64,000 nt of DNA from Periplaneta americana (taxonomy: Eukaryota > Arthropoda > Insecta > Blattodea > Blattidae): contig NC_091131.1 of assembly GCF_040183065.1 (NCBI RefSeq), forward strand, positions 16,308,800 through 16,372,799, given 5' to 3'. The position numbers and the translations under genes were made by a program. The stretch's first letter is position 1. Each line of letters opens with the position of its first letter. Shown piece by piece: positions 1 through 11,723 of this stretch. Under the pieces are notes generated by a model. The model was not told where the DNA came from and made no database searches. It saw only the letters and a program-made list of their open reading frames with translations.

Positions 1-349
1 TTTATCGTTATTTTTACTAGAAAATGTTATTACAGGCCTTCATCATTACACAGCATTATCTACTGTTCGAATTGCCGTTCTATAAAATACTGTCACTTGT
101 ATATAAAATGTCTTCCATGGGTGTTAACCGAAAACTTGTTCTAAGTATCGAAAACAATGGAAATAATTGGTTTGAGAAAGAGAAAGTGTGGTTTATCTCA
201 CATCAGAATACGAGATTGGAGTTACAACTGGGCGATTTAATAAAAAACAAAGATAAAATGTAAAAAAGTATGTACATCTACAACATGAGACCTCCTTTAT
301 TCCTATCTTTCCTAAGACAATCATTACAAAGGGCTTCCTTGTCCTTTAA
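1..349. other. AT-rich intergenic DNA, nothing recognised
   Basis: There is one short ORF (24-263) without recognisable motifs. I see no gene, RNA or repeat boundary before the SINE that follows. The last 13 bases (337-349) are the left TSD of that SINE. Confidence 0.5.
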
Positions 350-605
350 TTTTATTTTAGTAGGTTATTTTACGACGCTTTATCAACACCTTAGGTTATT
401 TAGCGTCTGAATGAGATGAAGGTGATAATGCCAGTGAAATGAGTCCGGGGTCCAGCACCGAAAGTTACCCAGCATTTGCTCATCTTGGGTTGAGGGAAAA
501 CCCCGGAAAAAACCTCAACCAAGTAACTTGCCCCGACCGGAAATCGAACCCGGGCCACCTGGTTTCGCAGCCAGACGCGCTGACCGTTACTCCACAGGTG
601 TGGAC
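350..605 (-). mobile_element. tRNA-derived SINE (family 1), antisense copy
   Basis: Read on the minus strand, the unit starts GTCCACACCTGTGG and has an A-box-like TGGTCAGCGCGTC and a B-box GGTTCGATT. It then has a body containing CCGGACTCATTTCACTGGC and ends AGCGTCGTAAAATAACC with an A-rich tail. It is flanked by a 13-bp TSD with one mismatch: CCTTGTCCTTTAA at 337-349 and CCTTGTCCCTTAA at 606-618. The same family recurs at 43405-43665 (+) and as a decayed fragment near 61225-61375 (-). A short ORF across it (400-666, minus) is only a chance reading of the SINE. Confidence 0.85.
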
Positions 606-618
606 CCTTGTCCCTTAA

Positions 619-1119
619 AAACCCGTCATTTACAACCAGACTTAAATTAGTGAACTTCTGATCCACTACCTAGCGAGTTAAATACAAGACCATGGAGGAA
701 ATTACAAATCTTTCATGGTACGGATTATCCGATTTTTTCGATCAACCGTTCAGTCCATCCCCTTCATTACCACGGATAATAGAGGTTCTGCTGTATTGGT
801 TGCTACAGTCACGTGGTACATAAGGTACCATTTTAATGCGTTTTTTAATTTGCTTGAAGTAGTCGCACGCCGTCCCTGGCCCTTACGTCCACGCAGGACA
901 GGCCTGGTGGAATTTTACTGTTGGAAAATAGTGTCGCTGCAAAACATACCGATATTTTCCTTTTTCGGACAAACGCCGTGGGTGTTTTTACGGGTTGTGG
1001 TCCAAGAGAACATTGTAACGCCTTATTCAATTAAATTTTTACTTCAACTCTATCTTCGTTGTAATGTTTACTCCAATATAATGTTCGTACCTGAAAATGT
1101 AGATGAATAATATGTTTAT
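619..1119. other. intergenic, nothing recognised
   Basis: The stretch carries overlapping ORFs on both strands (715-1110 + and 845-1030 -) with no recognisable domain and no splice context. I see no repeat boundary. Confidence 0.4.
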
Positions 1120-1335
1120 GGTAACACTGCACATTTCCATAAGACTCGAAATTACGGTAACCTAGCTGTTCCCAAATATAGATTAACCAAGAATTGTAAT
1201 AGCCATTTTGTTGTGGGTGTGGAACTTCTTGATAAAATTGATCTTAACCTTAGAAACATCAACAATATTAGAGCTTCTAAAACTAAATTAAAATATATGG
1301 TTTTTAGCAAATCTTTAAACAGTACACGAATATAA
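1120..1335 (+). pseudogene. C-terminal fragment of a non-LTR retrotransposon ORF2
   Basis: The plus-strand translation reads ..HKTRNYGNLAVPKYRLTKN.. then a stretch ending ..NIRASKTKLKYMVFSKS. This order (TR-x-x-NL-x-x-P-x-x-R, then a small hydrophobic block, then a basic K-x-x-LK block) is what I know from the extreme C-terminus of CR1/Jockey-type LINE ORF2 proteins. There is no upstream reverse transcriptase, so it is a truncated relic. The family assignment is inference. Confidence 0.4.
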
Positions 1336-1390
1336 TATTGAATGTTAATATAATCATTACTTAATTAGATATAAATAATGATGATAAATT

Positions 1391-2270
1391 TTAACGTACC
1401 TTGTTAACATGTTTCGACCTATTTTCGGTCATCTTCGGAACTGGTCGTTGTTGGTCTTGGCGCATCTTGTTTCCTGTGTGGGTGCGTTCGTAGTGTAGAG
1501 TCAAAGAGTGTATGTGTTTTGAAATTGAGTTGTGTGTTGAGAATATCGTTGGGGTGTGTCTGTATATTTCATATTGTTCTAGTGTATTGAGTTTCTGGCT
1601 TTTTGGTTGGATGTGCAGTATTTCCATGTCTGTGTTGATGTCTCTGTAGGTGTGGTTGGCATTTGTGATGTGTTCTGCATATGTGGAGGTGTTTTGTAAT
1701 TTTTTTATGGCTCTGATATGTTCTTTGTAACGTGTTTGAAATGATATGCCTATCTGTTCTATGTAGAAGTTGTTACAGGTGTTACATTTGAATTTGTATA
1801 CGCCTGTGTGGTTGTATTTGTTTGTTTGTGTTGTTTGTGTGTTGAGATGTTTTTGTAGAGTGTTATTTGTTCTGTATGCGATGTTGTAGTTTAATTTCTT
1901 GAATGAGGTTGCAATTTTATGTGTGGTTTTGTTTTCGTATGTTAGTGTGATGTATTTTTTTGTGTTCTTGTGCTTGTGTTGTATTCTTCTGTTTTTTGTG
2001 ATTATGTTTTGTCTTACGTATTATGTTGTCTATTATGTTGGGGTTGTATCCGTTTTCTTGTGCTATGTATTTGATTGTGTTCAGCTCTTTGTTGTAATCC
2101 TGTTGGTTCATTGGTATGTTGAGTAGTCTGTGTACCATTGTTCGCAATGCAGCTTGTTTGTGTTGTGTGGAGTGGTTGGATGTGTTGTGTATGTGTGTTG
2201 TTGTTGTTGTTGTTGTGGGTTTTCTGTATACATATTCCGAAGTGATACAGTGTTAAAAGTTGTGTAATCA
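1391..2270 (-). pseudogene. Penelope-like element remnant with GIY-YIG endonuclease
   Basis: One minus-strand frame stays open from about 1960 down to 1391. It encodes the linker KYITLTYENKTTHK.., then IAYRTNNTLQKHL, then a GIY-YIG module: GVYKFKCNTC, FYIEQIG, a Q-T-R-Y-KEH block, YAEHITNANH and LEQYEIYRHTP. These are the C-terminal hallmarks of Penelope-like retroelements, where the endonuclease follows the reverse transcriptase. The usual YIGQTG is changed to YIEQIG, so the nuclease is probably dead. No RT core is left here; 1960-2270 is low-complexity and frame-broken. A second Penelope-like C-terminus lies at 45300-45560. Confidence 0.72.
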
Positions 2271-2299
2271 AGATGTATAAATAATGAATTTTTATTTCG

Positions 2300-3284
2300 A
2301 CTAAGTCTGTTGTAATTTTGTATTATTTAATGGCTTCCTATATGTAGGCCTACTAAATCTTGTAGCAACTTCTCTGCCACATACTTAATTGTAAAATAAT
2401 ATTTTAATTTCTGAAGTCGTCTCTCTTTCTACCTTTCATTGCTCATAGAAATCGCATGTATCTGACATATGAGGCTATCAAATGCAAAACTCGCCTTAGC
2501 CAGGTAAAGTGATTTGTCAGAAAACAGGAAAAACCGTTATGGATATGGACAGTTTTGCATTTGATAGTAGTTTTCGGAGCTCTATGGAAAAGGAATTAGA
2601 CAAGATTTGCACAAACCCACTATATCAGTAGATAGAGAGCTGCGAGAAGTACAACATCCCACATGTAACTCTTTTTTTTTTTTTTTTTTTTTTTTTAATT
2701 TTGGATAAGGCCTCATATACTTACAGTATAAATCTTCTTCATTTACAAACTATACAGATTATTGTTAGTTCCTTAAGTGATGTCACAATAGCGGAGAAAT
2801 GGCGCAGTAACATTATCAAAGGGGACAGAAGTACCATGGGAAAATACTCCTCATTCGCGGTTTCTCCTCATAGAATTTACCCGTAGCCGAACCCCAGTCT
2901 CTTTGGTGAAAGTCTGTCAGCTGAGTTGCAAGGCATTAAACCTGAAAACACTAAAGGTAATCCCAAGACAATATGGCAATCCATTCAGTTTGAGCTTCGC
3001 ATCTCGCCCCTCATTCTGTATGAAACAGTTCCCATCAACCACGACATATTTCTGTAGATAAAAATAATATTTAATCATCAGATTAGGAGATAAAAATCCA
3101 CTAAATTATACAGCAAGTCACTGATTCCTGTTAATGATGTCCACACAGATATCAACTTCAGATAAAAAAAATTAATACGAAAATCTACTGTACAATAGCT
3201 ACAGTCAATTGTTTTATGAAATACAACGTGTATCGCTCAAACTTTCCATATTCTAATGCAGCATTTGAGACTTTCCCGGCACGA
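2300..3284. other. intergenic, no gene; poly(T) run at about 2671-2696
   Basis: Apart from a homopolymer T run of about 26 bases, which could be the tail of an antisense retroposon, I see nothing I can name. The ORF at 2701-2886 has no recognisable features. Confidence 0.4.
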
Positions 3285-3292
3285 GACTATGC

Positions 3293-4135
3293 CAGTGGCG
3301 TAGCGTCAATATAAGCTAAAAAGCTTAGCTTCCCCAGTTAATAATAATTTCATAATAAACCTGCAGTTTATGGAGAAAATTATTTATTAATTTTAATAGA
3401 ATTTATATTTACGCGTTAAATATTGTGATGCGGCAGCTCAGGATGATTTGTGATGCAGCAGTAAACAAGAACCCTGCACACACCAGCTTTCAAGCAGACT
3501 GGTTTCTTCTGTATAATCCACCCCGCAAATTTTCCATCCCTTTCTAACTAAACTACCCTAGTCGCAAGGCTCGCAAGAAGCTAGCTTTAACATTTAAAAT
3601 AAGTAGTTTCCGAGTTATCCCCTTTCGTCAGTTGTGTTCAGTTGAAGTGTTAGTGTGCATTGTGGCTGATATAATAAATAATGAGTGAAATAACAGTTCC
3701 TGACACTGATTTACTTGAATTTTTAGGACAATTATATTATCAACACTGACTTACGAACAAAAGTGTGATATAAAAAACAAATGACCGACTCCCTTGCTGT
3801 CAATGAAGGACACAACCAAAAGACAGACGCATACTTACGTAATGATACTAATATTGTGATTTCTCTAAATATGACAGGGAGTGAGCTAATGTTATACGTA
3901 TACGTGTCTATTTGTTAAGAGATATGTGTAAACAGTGAAATCATATTTTACTACGTATCATTTGAGGTCATGCCTTATTGGTGTTACTTACGAGGTTCCA
4001 ACCAATCTTCGACTGCTGACTTGAAATTGACTACTATTTATTTTAAGACTGTATTTTTGTAATACGTTTTCTCATATTGCATGAAAGACAACTTGAGTTA
4101 GCTTCCCCTGCTCAAAATTTCATGCTACGCCGCTG
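3293..4135 (+). mobile_element. internally deleted hAT element with 8-bp TSD
   Basis: The left end starts CAGTGGCGTAGCGTCAA and the right end is its imperfect inverse (..TTCATGCTACGCCGCTG). The flanks are GACTATGC (3285-3292) and GACTACGC (4136-4143), an 8-bp TSD with one change. TIRs starting CAGTGGCGTAGC and 8-bp duplications are hAT hallmarks. Near 3681 a plus-strand reading starting MSEITVPDTDLLEFLGQLYY resembles the start of TTF/hAT transposases. The frame is soon broken, so the copy is non-autonomous. Confidence 0.8.
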
Positions 4136-4564
4136 GACTACGCCACCCTGAAAAGTCGGCAGCATCGCAACACAACTTGGAAATGGGCCGCAAGATGGAT
4201 TTGACGCCATCACTGTCTTGGACCAGGCATCGGGTTATTGGGACCTGGTTATCAAGGAAGTCGTTGAAATCCAGCTAGATGGCAATAATTTCAACAGAGA
4301 TGTGGGCCTATAGCTGAACAAGTGAGAATGGATTTTCACAACGATTGTTCCCAAACGCCCCATTTGAAATAAGAAACCTCTCTATAAATTTATACATCCG
4401 GAAATGGCCTAGTTTTCGAGTTATGAATTTTTTTTCAAAATCTTCGCTCCATAGCTATAACGGCTAATGCAAACAGTGCTATATGCTAGACATGTCAGGC
4501 AATAGGTCTCATCTAGCTGCATACCGTACTGTGAGAATCTCCTTGAATAATGTAGGTTATGAAA

Positions 4565-4611
4565 ATGACATACCTGATATATAATATAATATAGTATAAC
4601 ATAATATAATA
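4565..4611. repeat. (ATAAT)n satellite, left of the Helitron
   Basis: Degenerate TATAAT/ATAAT repeats form the target of the following Helitron and continue on its other side at 5568-5795. Confidence 0.7.
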
Positions 4612-5567
4612 TCTATACTAATAATAAATTTGTAGCCGAAATTTTTCTGGTAATTTTCGATTTTCCAAAAATAATTGGTCCTAACATATATAATTAACCA
4701 CCCTGAAACCGAAAATCGCTTTTTTGAAATTTTTGTTTGTATGTCTGTCTGTCTGTTTATTACCTTTTCACGCGATAATGGCTGAACGGATTTCGATGAA
4801 AATTGGAATATAAATTATGTTCGTTGTAACTTAGATTTTAGGCTATATGGCATTCAAAATACATTATTTAAAAAGGGGGGTTATAAGGAGGACTGAATTA
4901 AATAAATCGAAATATCTCGCTTATTATTGATTTTTGTGAAAAATGTTACATAACAAAAGTTTCTTTAAAAATAATTTGCGATAAGTTTTATTCCCTAAAA
5001 GATTTTGATAGGACTGATATTTAATGAGATAAATTAGTTTTAAAATTAAAATAACTGCCATCTAAGGCCGTATAATGAAATAAAAAACAAATGACTTCGT
5101 CTATAAGGGGCCTTGGACACAACAATCGAAAGCTATGAAAGATAGCCTACAGACATTGTTTCTGTGTTTGTATGAAGTAATATCGGAAGCTAAATTAACC
5201 GATTTGCATAATTAATTATTATTTCACCATGGGAAAGTGTAGTTTCTCTAATGGACATAATGCTATAATGTTTTTACAGTAACTTCTGATATAATATAAT
5301 GTAATGTAATATAATATAATATAATAGAATAGAATATAATATAATTAAGAAACATGTTAAAGGAATTGTCATTGCATCAAATGAGTGGTCTCTGGACCAA
5401 AATGATCGCATTTCAATTATTTGGAGCAATTTAAATTAAGTAACATATTAAACGATTTATCCTTCTATCAAACACGAATGTTCCCTGGATCAAACGTCCT
5501 ATTTTAATTATGTAATTACTTTATATTTATTTCTAACGGGTGCAGCGGAGCGCACAGGTACGGCTAG
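4612..5567 (+). mobile_element. non-autonomous Helitron
   Basis: The 5' end reads TCTATACTAATAATAAATTT. The 3' end reads GGTGCAGCGGAGCGCAC (short hairpin GTGC..GCAC), then about 12 bases, then CTAG. The insertion lies between A (4611) and T (5568). A 5'-TC, a 3'-hairpin followed by CTAR, AT-target insertion and absence of TSD or TIR define Helitrons. No Rep-helicase coding is present in its 956 bp, so it depends on a helper. An internal ATAAT tract lies at about 5288-5345. Confidence 0.75.
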
Positions 5568-5795
5568 TAATATAATATAATACAATACAATACAATATAT
5601 AACATAATATAGATAGCTAGATTTAGATAGAATACAATATAATATAATATAATACAATATAATATAATAATAATATAATGTAATATAACATAATATAATA
5701 TAATGCAATATAATACAATCTAATGTAATATATAATACAATATAATATAATATATATTAATATAATATAATACATATTAATATAATATAATATAA
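5568..5795. repeat. (ATAAT)n satellite
   Basis: About 230 bp of interrupted TATAAT/ACAAT repeats. Two minus-strand ORFs here (5508-5708 and 5623-5889) encode only I/Y/L-rich low-complexity peptides and are not genes. Confidence 0.85.
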
Positions 5796-5796
5796 T

Positions 5797-7160
5797 GCAT
5801 AGTATAATAAATTGGGGTGGAGTAGCATCATCTGTACTTAATCCATTAATTTTATTACAGAGAAGATTAATAAAAATTTGTCTAACCAAAAATATAGATT
5901 ACCCAACAAATTTAATTTATACAGATTTTAAAGTCTATGGGCTAAAGCAAGGAGATGCACTATCACCTTTACTTTTTCTCTAGAGTATGCTATTAGGAAA
6001 GTTCGGGACAATAGAGAGGGTTTGGAATTGAACGGGTTACATCAGCTGCTTGTCTATGCGGATGACGTGAATATGTTAGGAGAAAATCCACAAGCGATTA
6101 GGGAAAACACGGAAATTTTACTTGAAGCAAGTAAAGAAATAGGTTTGGAAGTAAATCCCGAAAAGACAAAGTATATGATTATGTCTCGTCACGAGAATAT
6201 TGTACGAAATGGAAATATAAAAACTGGAAATTTGTCCTTTGAAAAGGTGGAAAAATTCAAATACCTGGGAGCAACAGTAACAAATATAAATGATACTTAA
6301 GAGGAAATTAAACACAGAATAGATATGGGAAATGCCTATTATTATTCGGTTGAGAAGCTTTTATCATCCAGTCTGTTCTCAAAAAATCTGAAAGTTAGAA
6401 TTTATAAAACAGTTATATTATCGGTTGTTCAATATGGTTGTGAAACTTGGACTCTCACTTTGAGAGAGGAATATAGGTTAAGAGTGTTTCAGAATAAGAT
6501 GCTTAGGAAAATATTTGGGGCTAAGAGGGATGAAGTTACAGGAGAATGGAGAAAGTTACACAACACAGAACTGCACGCATTGTATTCTTCACCTGACATA
6601 ATTAGGAACATTAAATCCAGACGTTTGAGATGGGCAGGGCATGTAGCACATATGGCCGAATCCGGAAATGCATATAGAGTGTTAGTTGGGAGGCCGGAGG
6701 AAAAAAGATCTTTGGGGAGGCCGAGACGTAGATGGGAAGATAATATTAAAATGGATTTGAGGGAGGTGGGATATGATGACAGAGACTGAATTAATCTTGC
6801 TCATGATAGGGACCAATGGCGGGCTTATGTGAGGGTGGCAATGAACCTCCGGATTCCTTAAAAGCCAGTAAGTAAGTACAGATTTTAAAGTATCAACTAA
6901 TTGAAGAAATTTACAAATATAGTTTACTAACTTACTACCACAGAAATAAAATAAAACATAAATCTAATCGACATGAATATCGTACTGGAAGACAAAAGTC
7001 TACTTTCCCATTAATTGAGCCTAAATGTCATACAAGCGCAGCTCTTAAACATGGCGCTAGTTTCGGCCCAAGACTTTATAATAAAATTACAAACCATTTT
7101 CCAAATTTGAAATATTTTAAAATTGAAGCTTTTAAAAAAGAAATTTATAAATATTGATTC
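5797..7160 (+). mobile_element. old LINE (Jockey/CR1-like) C-terminus, split by a younger LINE
   Basis: Before 5935 the plus strand reads ..INWGGVASSVLNPLILLQRR.. ..IYTDFKV, and after 6891 it resumes ..LLTYYHRNK.. ..STFPLIEPK.. ..FGPRLYNKI.. ..EAFKKEIYKY-stop. The W-G-G, LLQ-R and GPRLYN-I blocks are typical of the C-terminus of Jockey/CR1-type ORF2. The interruption is exactly the RTE-like insertion at 5935-6876 with its TSD. Removing one TSD restores colinearity of the old element. The frame contains stops, so it was already a relic. Confidence 0.65.
5935..6876 (+). mobile_element. RTE-like LINE, copy 1 (5' truncated, 15-bp TSD)
   Basis: It encodes the C-terminal half of a reverse transcriptase: [79 protein letters not shown]. 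It ends CCTTAAAAGCCAGTAAGTAAG. The TSD TACAGATTTTAAAGT is at 5920-5934 and 6877-6891. The catalytic YADD is present, but there is a stop near 6298 and another at 6787, and the frame shifts early at about 5980. I assign it to the RTE clade because of the very short 3' UTR and simple TAAG tail; that part is inference. Confidence 0.9.
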
Positions 7161-7164
7161 ATTT

Positions 7165-7560
7165 TATATATATATATATAATATTAACAAATGTGTGTAT
7201 TTCTTTACCTTTTATTTCTGTCGACTGTATTAATGTTTTTATTGAATATCACTGTCTTCTGTCTGATTGTGAATTTATAATAAATGTGTTTTTTCTTTCT
7301 TTTTCTCTTTCTTCTTTTTTTTTTTACTCTTGTGTGTTATTTATTGGTTTGAATTAAGTTGCTTACTGTATTTAGTAAATTGTCCTTGTAAATTTTATGT
7401 TATATCATTGGCTAAGACCACACCGTACAAGAGCCTGGCTCTTACGGTAGTGGCTAGGAACATTTTTGTTTATAATTTTAATTTGTACTCGCTAGCTAGC
7501 TAGTTAGATAAATTAAATTAAATAATTAATTAAATTGAGTATAGAATAGTCTATGAAGAA
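7165..7560. other. AT-rich intergenic DNA, nothing recognised
   Basis: A TA-dinucleotide run, a T-rich stretch around 7300 and GCTA repeats near 7495 are visible. There is no coding signal. Confidence 0.4.
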
Positions 7561-7569
7561 ATGATAAGG

Positions 7570-8600
7570 AAATGTAAGCATACCTGAAATTACTCATTGT
7601 ACTGATTACAGTAATGGAAATCGTTGTAAAAATGCTCTAAACATAGTTAAACTTTGCACCATGAACATTTCAGACAAAGAAGCAAGTTTCTCACAGTTTA
7701 AAGCAGTTCTGTACATCAACGTAAGAACAGGATTCTATAGGAGTGACGAATTTATCAGATTTGTTATCAAGGCACCCAGCTTTATGCCAATCATATTTGA
7801 ACATATTTACACATCTAGGAAATGAAAACTGATTATGTGTGAAGGACTGCAATTTTATCACATTATCTCTTTAATGCAATATAATATTGTTGCCGAGTAA
7901 CAAAACACTGTCAGAGAACTTCCGAATGAAATTTTTCCAAGGCCTAAAGTCATAAACGTCAAGGGGCTGAACAACCGGAGTTGTGTGCTTTGGAATTGTT
8001 AACACTTCCACGTTTTACCGTCTGGAGTTATTCTTTCAATAGCCTGTTTACATCGGTAACTGGTCCACGAGTCTACAAAAAGAATGCTATGATCACTGAC
8101 AGATCGAAGTACACTTCTGGACACCAATTGAAGAGGTGAGTTTCCACACCATTTGGGGCCTCAAACATTTTGTTCTTCATGATCGCAATGGAGATATGAA
8201 ACTTATATGATTGTCCAGCGATTATTTTGAAAAATCATACAGGGACATCATTTTATTTTTACTTCAATTTTTATTGTACCTGAGTTTTTTAATGTACTTC
8301 ACTCCCACCCCTTCTACTAATGAAGTTCAACCGTCCTCCACACAGATCCAAGACCGCATATACAGTCATAGTAGCCTTACGGTCATAGTAAACAGTACGT
8401 TCCAAAAATATGTTCCCGTTTTCCAGCGACGAAAGAGCTTTCAATATTGAACCATTTTCGCACTGGTACTGTCGTCCGTTTGCCTATGTCGTATCCCGGT
8501 TTCCCCCACCAGCTTCTATTCGCCAGCTAGTGCTGGGCTGTCTTAGCTCTTTTCTGAGAACATTAATTTCTGTTGGGAATTGGACGTCTACGTAATATTA
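7570..8600 (-). pseudogene. degenerate Tc1/mariner/pogo-type transposase
   Basis: The minus strand between 8190 and 7600 gives, across several frameshifts, SVSDHSILFVDSWTSYR (DDE-like 'DSW'), then PKHTTPVVQPLDVYDFRPWK, then HNQFSFPRCVNMFKYDWHKA, and a Cys/His-rich tail (NVHGAKF..). This ordered set (DSW, QPLDV-x-x-FR-x-WK, then a zinc-knuckle tail) matches the C-terminal half of a DDE transposase found in many insects. Upstream to 8600 there are more open fragments (ALSSLENGNIFLERTVYYDRK). I saw no TIRs. It is a dead copy, and the family name is uncertain. Confidence 0.55.
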
Positions 8601-9840
8601 GGCTATACAAGTGTTTAAAATAATTGAAATAAAAGTGCCTCGTTAAGTAATTAACTGTCACGTCACTTCCTCCCTTTATACGACCCTACAACATAACCAC
8701 TTGGACGGACAGTAGATAGTATGTCTGAGTAATTTTATCTTTTCAGATCGGGCAGAAGTGAAGATTGAATTTACAGTACGTAAGGTACTCTTTTATAGAG
8801 TAGGTACAGGATTATTTCAACATGAGTTACTAGTACGAAGGACGAAACTGGTAATTGGGATTAGGTACAATAGTCTATAGTGCAGTAATATGCACATTAG
8901 AACTGAACCCTGTATCGAAATGAAAGGCCACCATTTTCAAAAATGTGTTTAAATATCCATATTATGATTATTTTTCAATTTAACTTCATTCTCTATATTG
9001 TACGCTAATGTGCTGTGTACAGTATAATATACACTGCATAATGAATACGTCCACATGGACAGCTCAGTTCGTGAGTAAAAACACTCATTGTTAATACTGT
9101 ACTGTATTTTGATTAAACAAAAACCTAATGAAAATGATCAAACTCAAAAGCGCGATATTTCCTAATTTACGTAAGTGGATGAACTACTTTTCTTCCCTCC
9201 TATACCTAGTAAAGTGATTTGTTTGTATCTTACGCCAGTATCATCGAACTCCAGTCGTGGAAGGGGGTAGCAAACGGCGTTGATCCAGAGGTATAGCCAA
9301 GTTAATATTAAAAATGTTAGTAAAAATAAAATGATGTCCTTGTATTTCTAAGGCCAGATCTTCTCCGGATGTAGAAATTTATAGGGAGGTTTCTTATTTC
9401 AGATGAAACGTATGGGGGTACAATCCATATCACGTGATGAGCCTTCCATGTGAACACAGCGCGAAACCTGTAATCAACACGTTTAGACCAACCAGAACAA
9501 GACAAGCGGTCGGACTAGGTACTAGCTTCTGATTGATCCGCAGCGGAAAGGCTAACTGACTTGATCCCACGGCACTTCAATCCCTGAAGATGATGGCGGA
9601 GCTAGTCATCAAAAGCTTGGAATAAAAATCCAACTCATTCAGCTGAGAACCCGAAAAGAATTATTTCCTTCCCATATTCTAACAATACCATAAAGAAAAA
9701 ATCGAGTTATGTTGTATCGGAGACAAAGCCTCAAGTTTTATGCGTTAATATATCTCTCCGGATGAGGTGTTGAATGTAGCCTAAAATATAAGAATGAAGA
9801 AATGCACTCATGTCCAGTAGTCAAGTACATTCTTTTTTAT
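8601..9840. other. intergenic, no gene recognised
   Basis: A plus-strand stretch at about 9570-9660 (reading ..TSIPEDDGGASHQKLG..) resembles the 3' end of some Penelope-type elements, but it is too short to name with confidence. The rest shows nothing. Confidence 0.3.
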
Positions 9841-9844
9841 TCTT

Positions 9845-10980
9845 CATATTGTAGTTGTAATACCCTGGTAGAGGGGCAGAGAAGGCCTGATGGCCTTATC
9901 TCTACATACTTACTTACGTACTGGCTTTTAAGGAACCCGGAGGTTCATTGCCGCCCTCACATAAGCCCGCCATTGGTCCCTATCCTGAGCAAGATTAATC
10001 CAGTCTCTATCATCATATCCCACCTCCCTCAAATCCATTTTAATATTATCTTCCCATCTACGTCTCGGCCTCCCTAAAGGTCTTTTTCCCTCCTGCCTCC
10101 CAACTAACAATCTATAAGCATTTCTGGATTCGCCCATACGTGCTACATGCCCTGCCCATCTCAAACGTCTGGATTTAATGTTTCCAATTATGTCATGTGA
10201 AGAATACAATGCGTGCAGTTCTGTGTTGTGTAACTTTCTCCATTCTCCTGTAACTTCATTCCTCTTAGCCACAAATATTTTCCTAAGCACCTTATTCTCA
10301 AACACCCTTAACCTATGTTCCTCTCTCAGAGTGAGAGTCCAAGTTTCACAACCATAAAGAACAACCGGTAACATAACTGTTTTATAAATTCTAATTTCAC
10401 ATTTTTTGACAGCAGACTAGATGATAAAAGCTTCTCAACCGAATAATAACAGGCATTTCCCATATTTATTCTGTGTTTAATTTCCTCCCGAGTATCATTT
10501 ATATTTGTTACTGTTGCTCCAAGATATTTGAACTTCTCCACCTCTTCAAAAGATAAATTTCCAATTTTTATATTTCCATTTCGTACAATATTCCCGTCAC
10601 GAGACATAATCATATACTTTGTCTTTTCGGGATTTAGTTCCAAACCTATCTCTTTACTTGCGTCCAGTAAAATTCCCGTGTTTTCCCTAATCATTTGTGG
10701 ATTTTCTCCTAACATATTCACGTCATCCGCATAGACAAGCAGATGATGTAAGCCGTTCAATTCCAAACCCTCTCTGTTATCCTGGACTTTCCTAATGGCA
10801 TACTCTAGAGCAAAGTTAAAAAGTAAAGGTGATAGTGCATCTCCTTGCTTTAGCCCGCAGTGAATTGGAAAAGCATCCGACAGAAACTGACCTATACGAA
10901 CTCTGCTGTACTTTTCACTGAGACACATTTTAATTTATCTCTACAAGGTTAAATACATAAATACTAAATAAACAAATACA
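9845..10980 (+). mobile_element. 3' tail of another retroelement, target of LINE copy 2
   Basis: Left of LINE copy 2 the sequence is ..CTGGTAGAGGGGCAGAGAA, GGCCTGATGGCCTTATCTC. To the right it resumes ..AAGGTTAAATACATAAATAC.. with an AAATA-type tail. The same motif (AGAAGGCCTGATGGCCTTAA, then AATAAATAAATAA) occurs at 45760-45825, so this is the 3' end of a dispersed retroelement into which copy 2 inserted. Confidence 0.6.
9907..10934 (-). mobile_element. RTE-like LINE, copy 2 (antisense, 11-bp TSD)
   Basis: The minus strand carries the RT C-terminal half. It has an intact [13 protein letters not shown] and a complete C-terminus ending ..[12 protein letters not shown]-stop. One frameshift near 10395-10400 splits it into ORFs 10326-10928 and 9928-10374. 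The TSD is TTATCTCTACA at 9896-9906 and 10935-10945. It is 5'-truncated just before [15 protein letters not shown]. It reads with few stops, so it is younger than most repeats nearby. Confidence 0.9.
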
Positions 10981-11481
10981 TTGATTCTTCGTCTGTCGAT
11001 CGCCGTTTACTTCATTGGAATATGTCGTGTAGTTTAGGACACAACTCGTGTGAAAATGTCTCGGTGACTTTCTGGGATGACAGCTTAGTATTGAACCGAA
11101 CTTATAGACGTATCCACATCAAAGGAGATAGGATTGTTGTTGAGGTGAACGTCAATAGTGACAATCAACATCTCTTCTTTCCAGATACTCAGTAAACCTG
11201 ATACATCTTCGCTGTGCTGGAACTCCTGAGAATAGCCATCTTGTACCTACGCAATCGAGTAAACATGTCATGCTGTAGTAACCATAGTAACCATCGTGCT
11301 TGTCGTTTGCTACGCGCTGCTTATACGCCTATTTGTGCTGTATATGCCTCAACAATGTCAATTTTCTCTCTTCTCTCAATTTCACTTGCGAATTTTTCCA
11401 ACTTAGCTTCTCAACTATTGATTGTTGCTCAACTGATATTGTAGTCTGGTTTGTTACGAATCGTTTGGCAACGTTTCCAAC
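10946..11481. other. intergenic, nothing recognised
   Basis: Two overlapping plus-strand ORFs (11214-11444 and 11300-11521) show no domain. The second runs into the hAT TIR that follows. Confidence 0.4.
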
Positions 11482-11723
11482 GTTCTATTCAGTGTTGCCA
11501 ATTCAGCGGTTTTCCCGCTAAATCTAGCTTTTTTGGATAACCGTCTCGCGGGTAAAATTATATTATTCCGCTTAGCGGGAATACTAGCGGTTTTTAATCT
11601 TTAAAGTTTCTGAAATGAAATTCATATTAGCATTATAAGCGGCTTTCATAATTACATTTAATTCGTTCAGTGTGTGTTTTGTAAAATAATGGATGTGTTA
11701 ATGTAGTAATAATGCCATATTAT

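Noticed and set aside
715-1110. 131-residue ORF as an upstream gene
   Set aside because: No domain or splice signals were recognised, and an overlapping minus-strand ORF argues for chance.
5508-5889. Two I/Y/L-rich minus-strand ORFs as membrane proteins
   Set aside because: They are translations of the ATAAT satellite.
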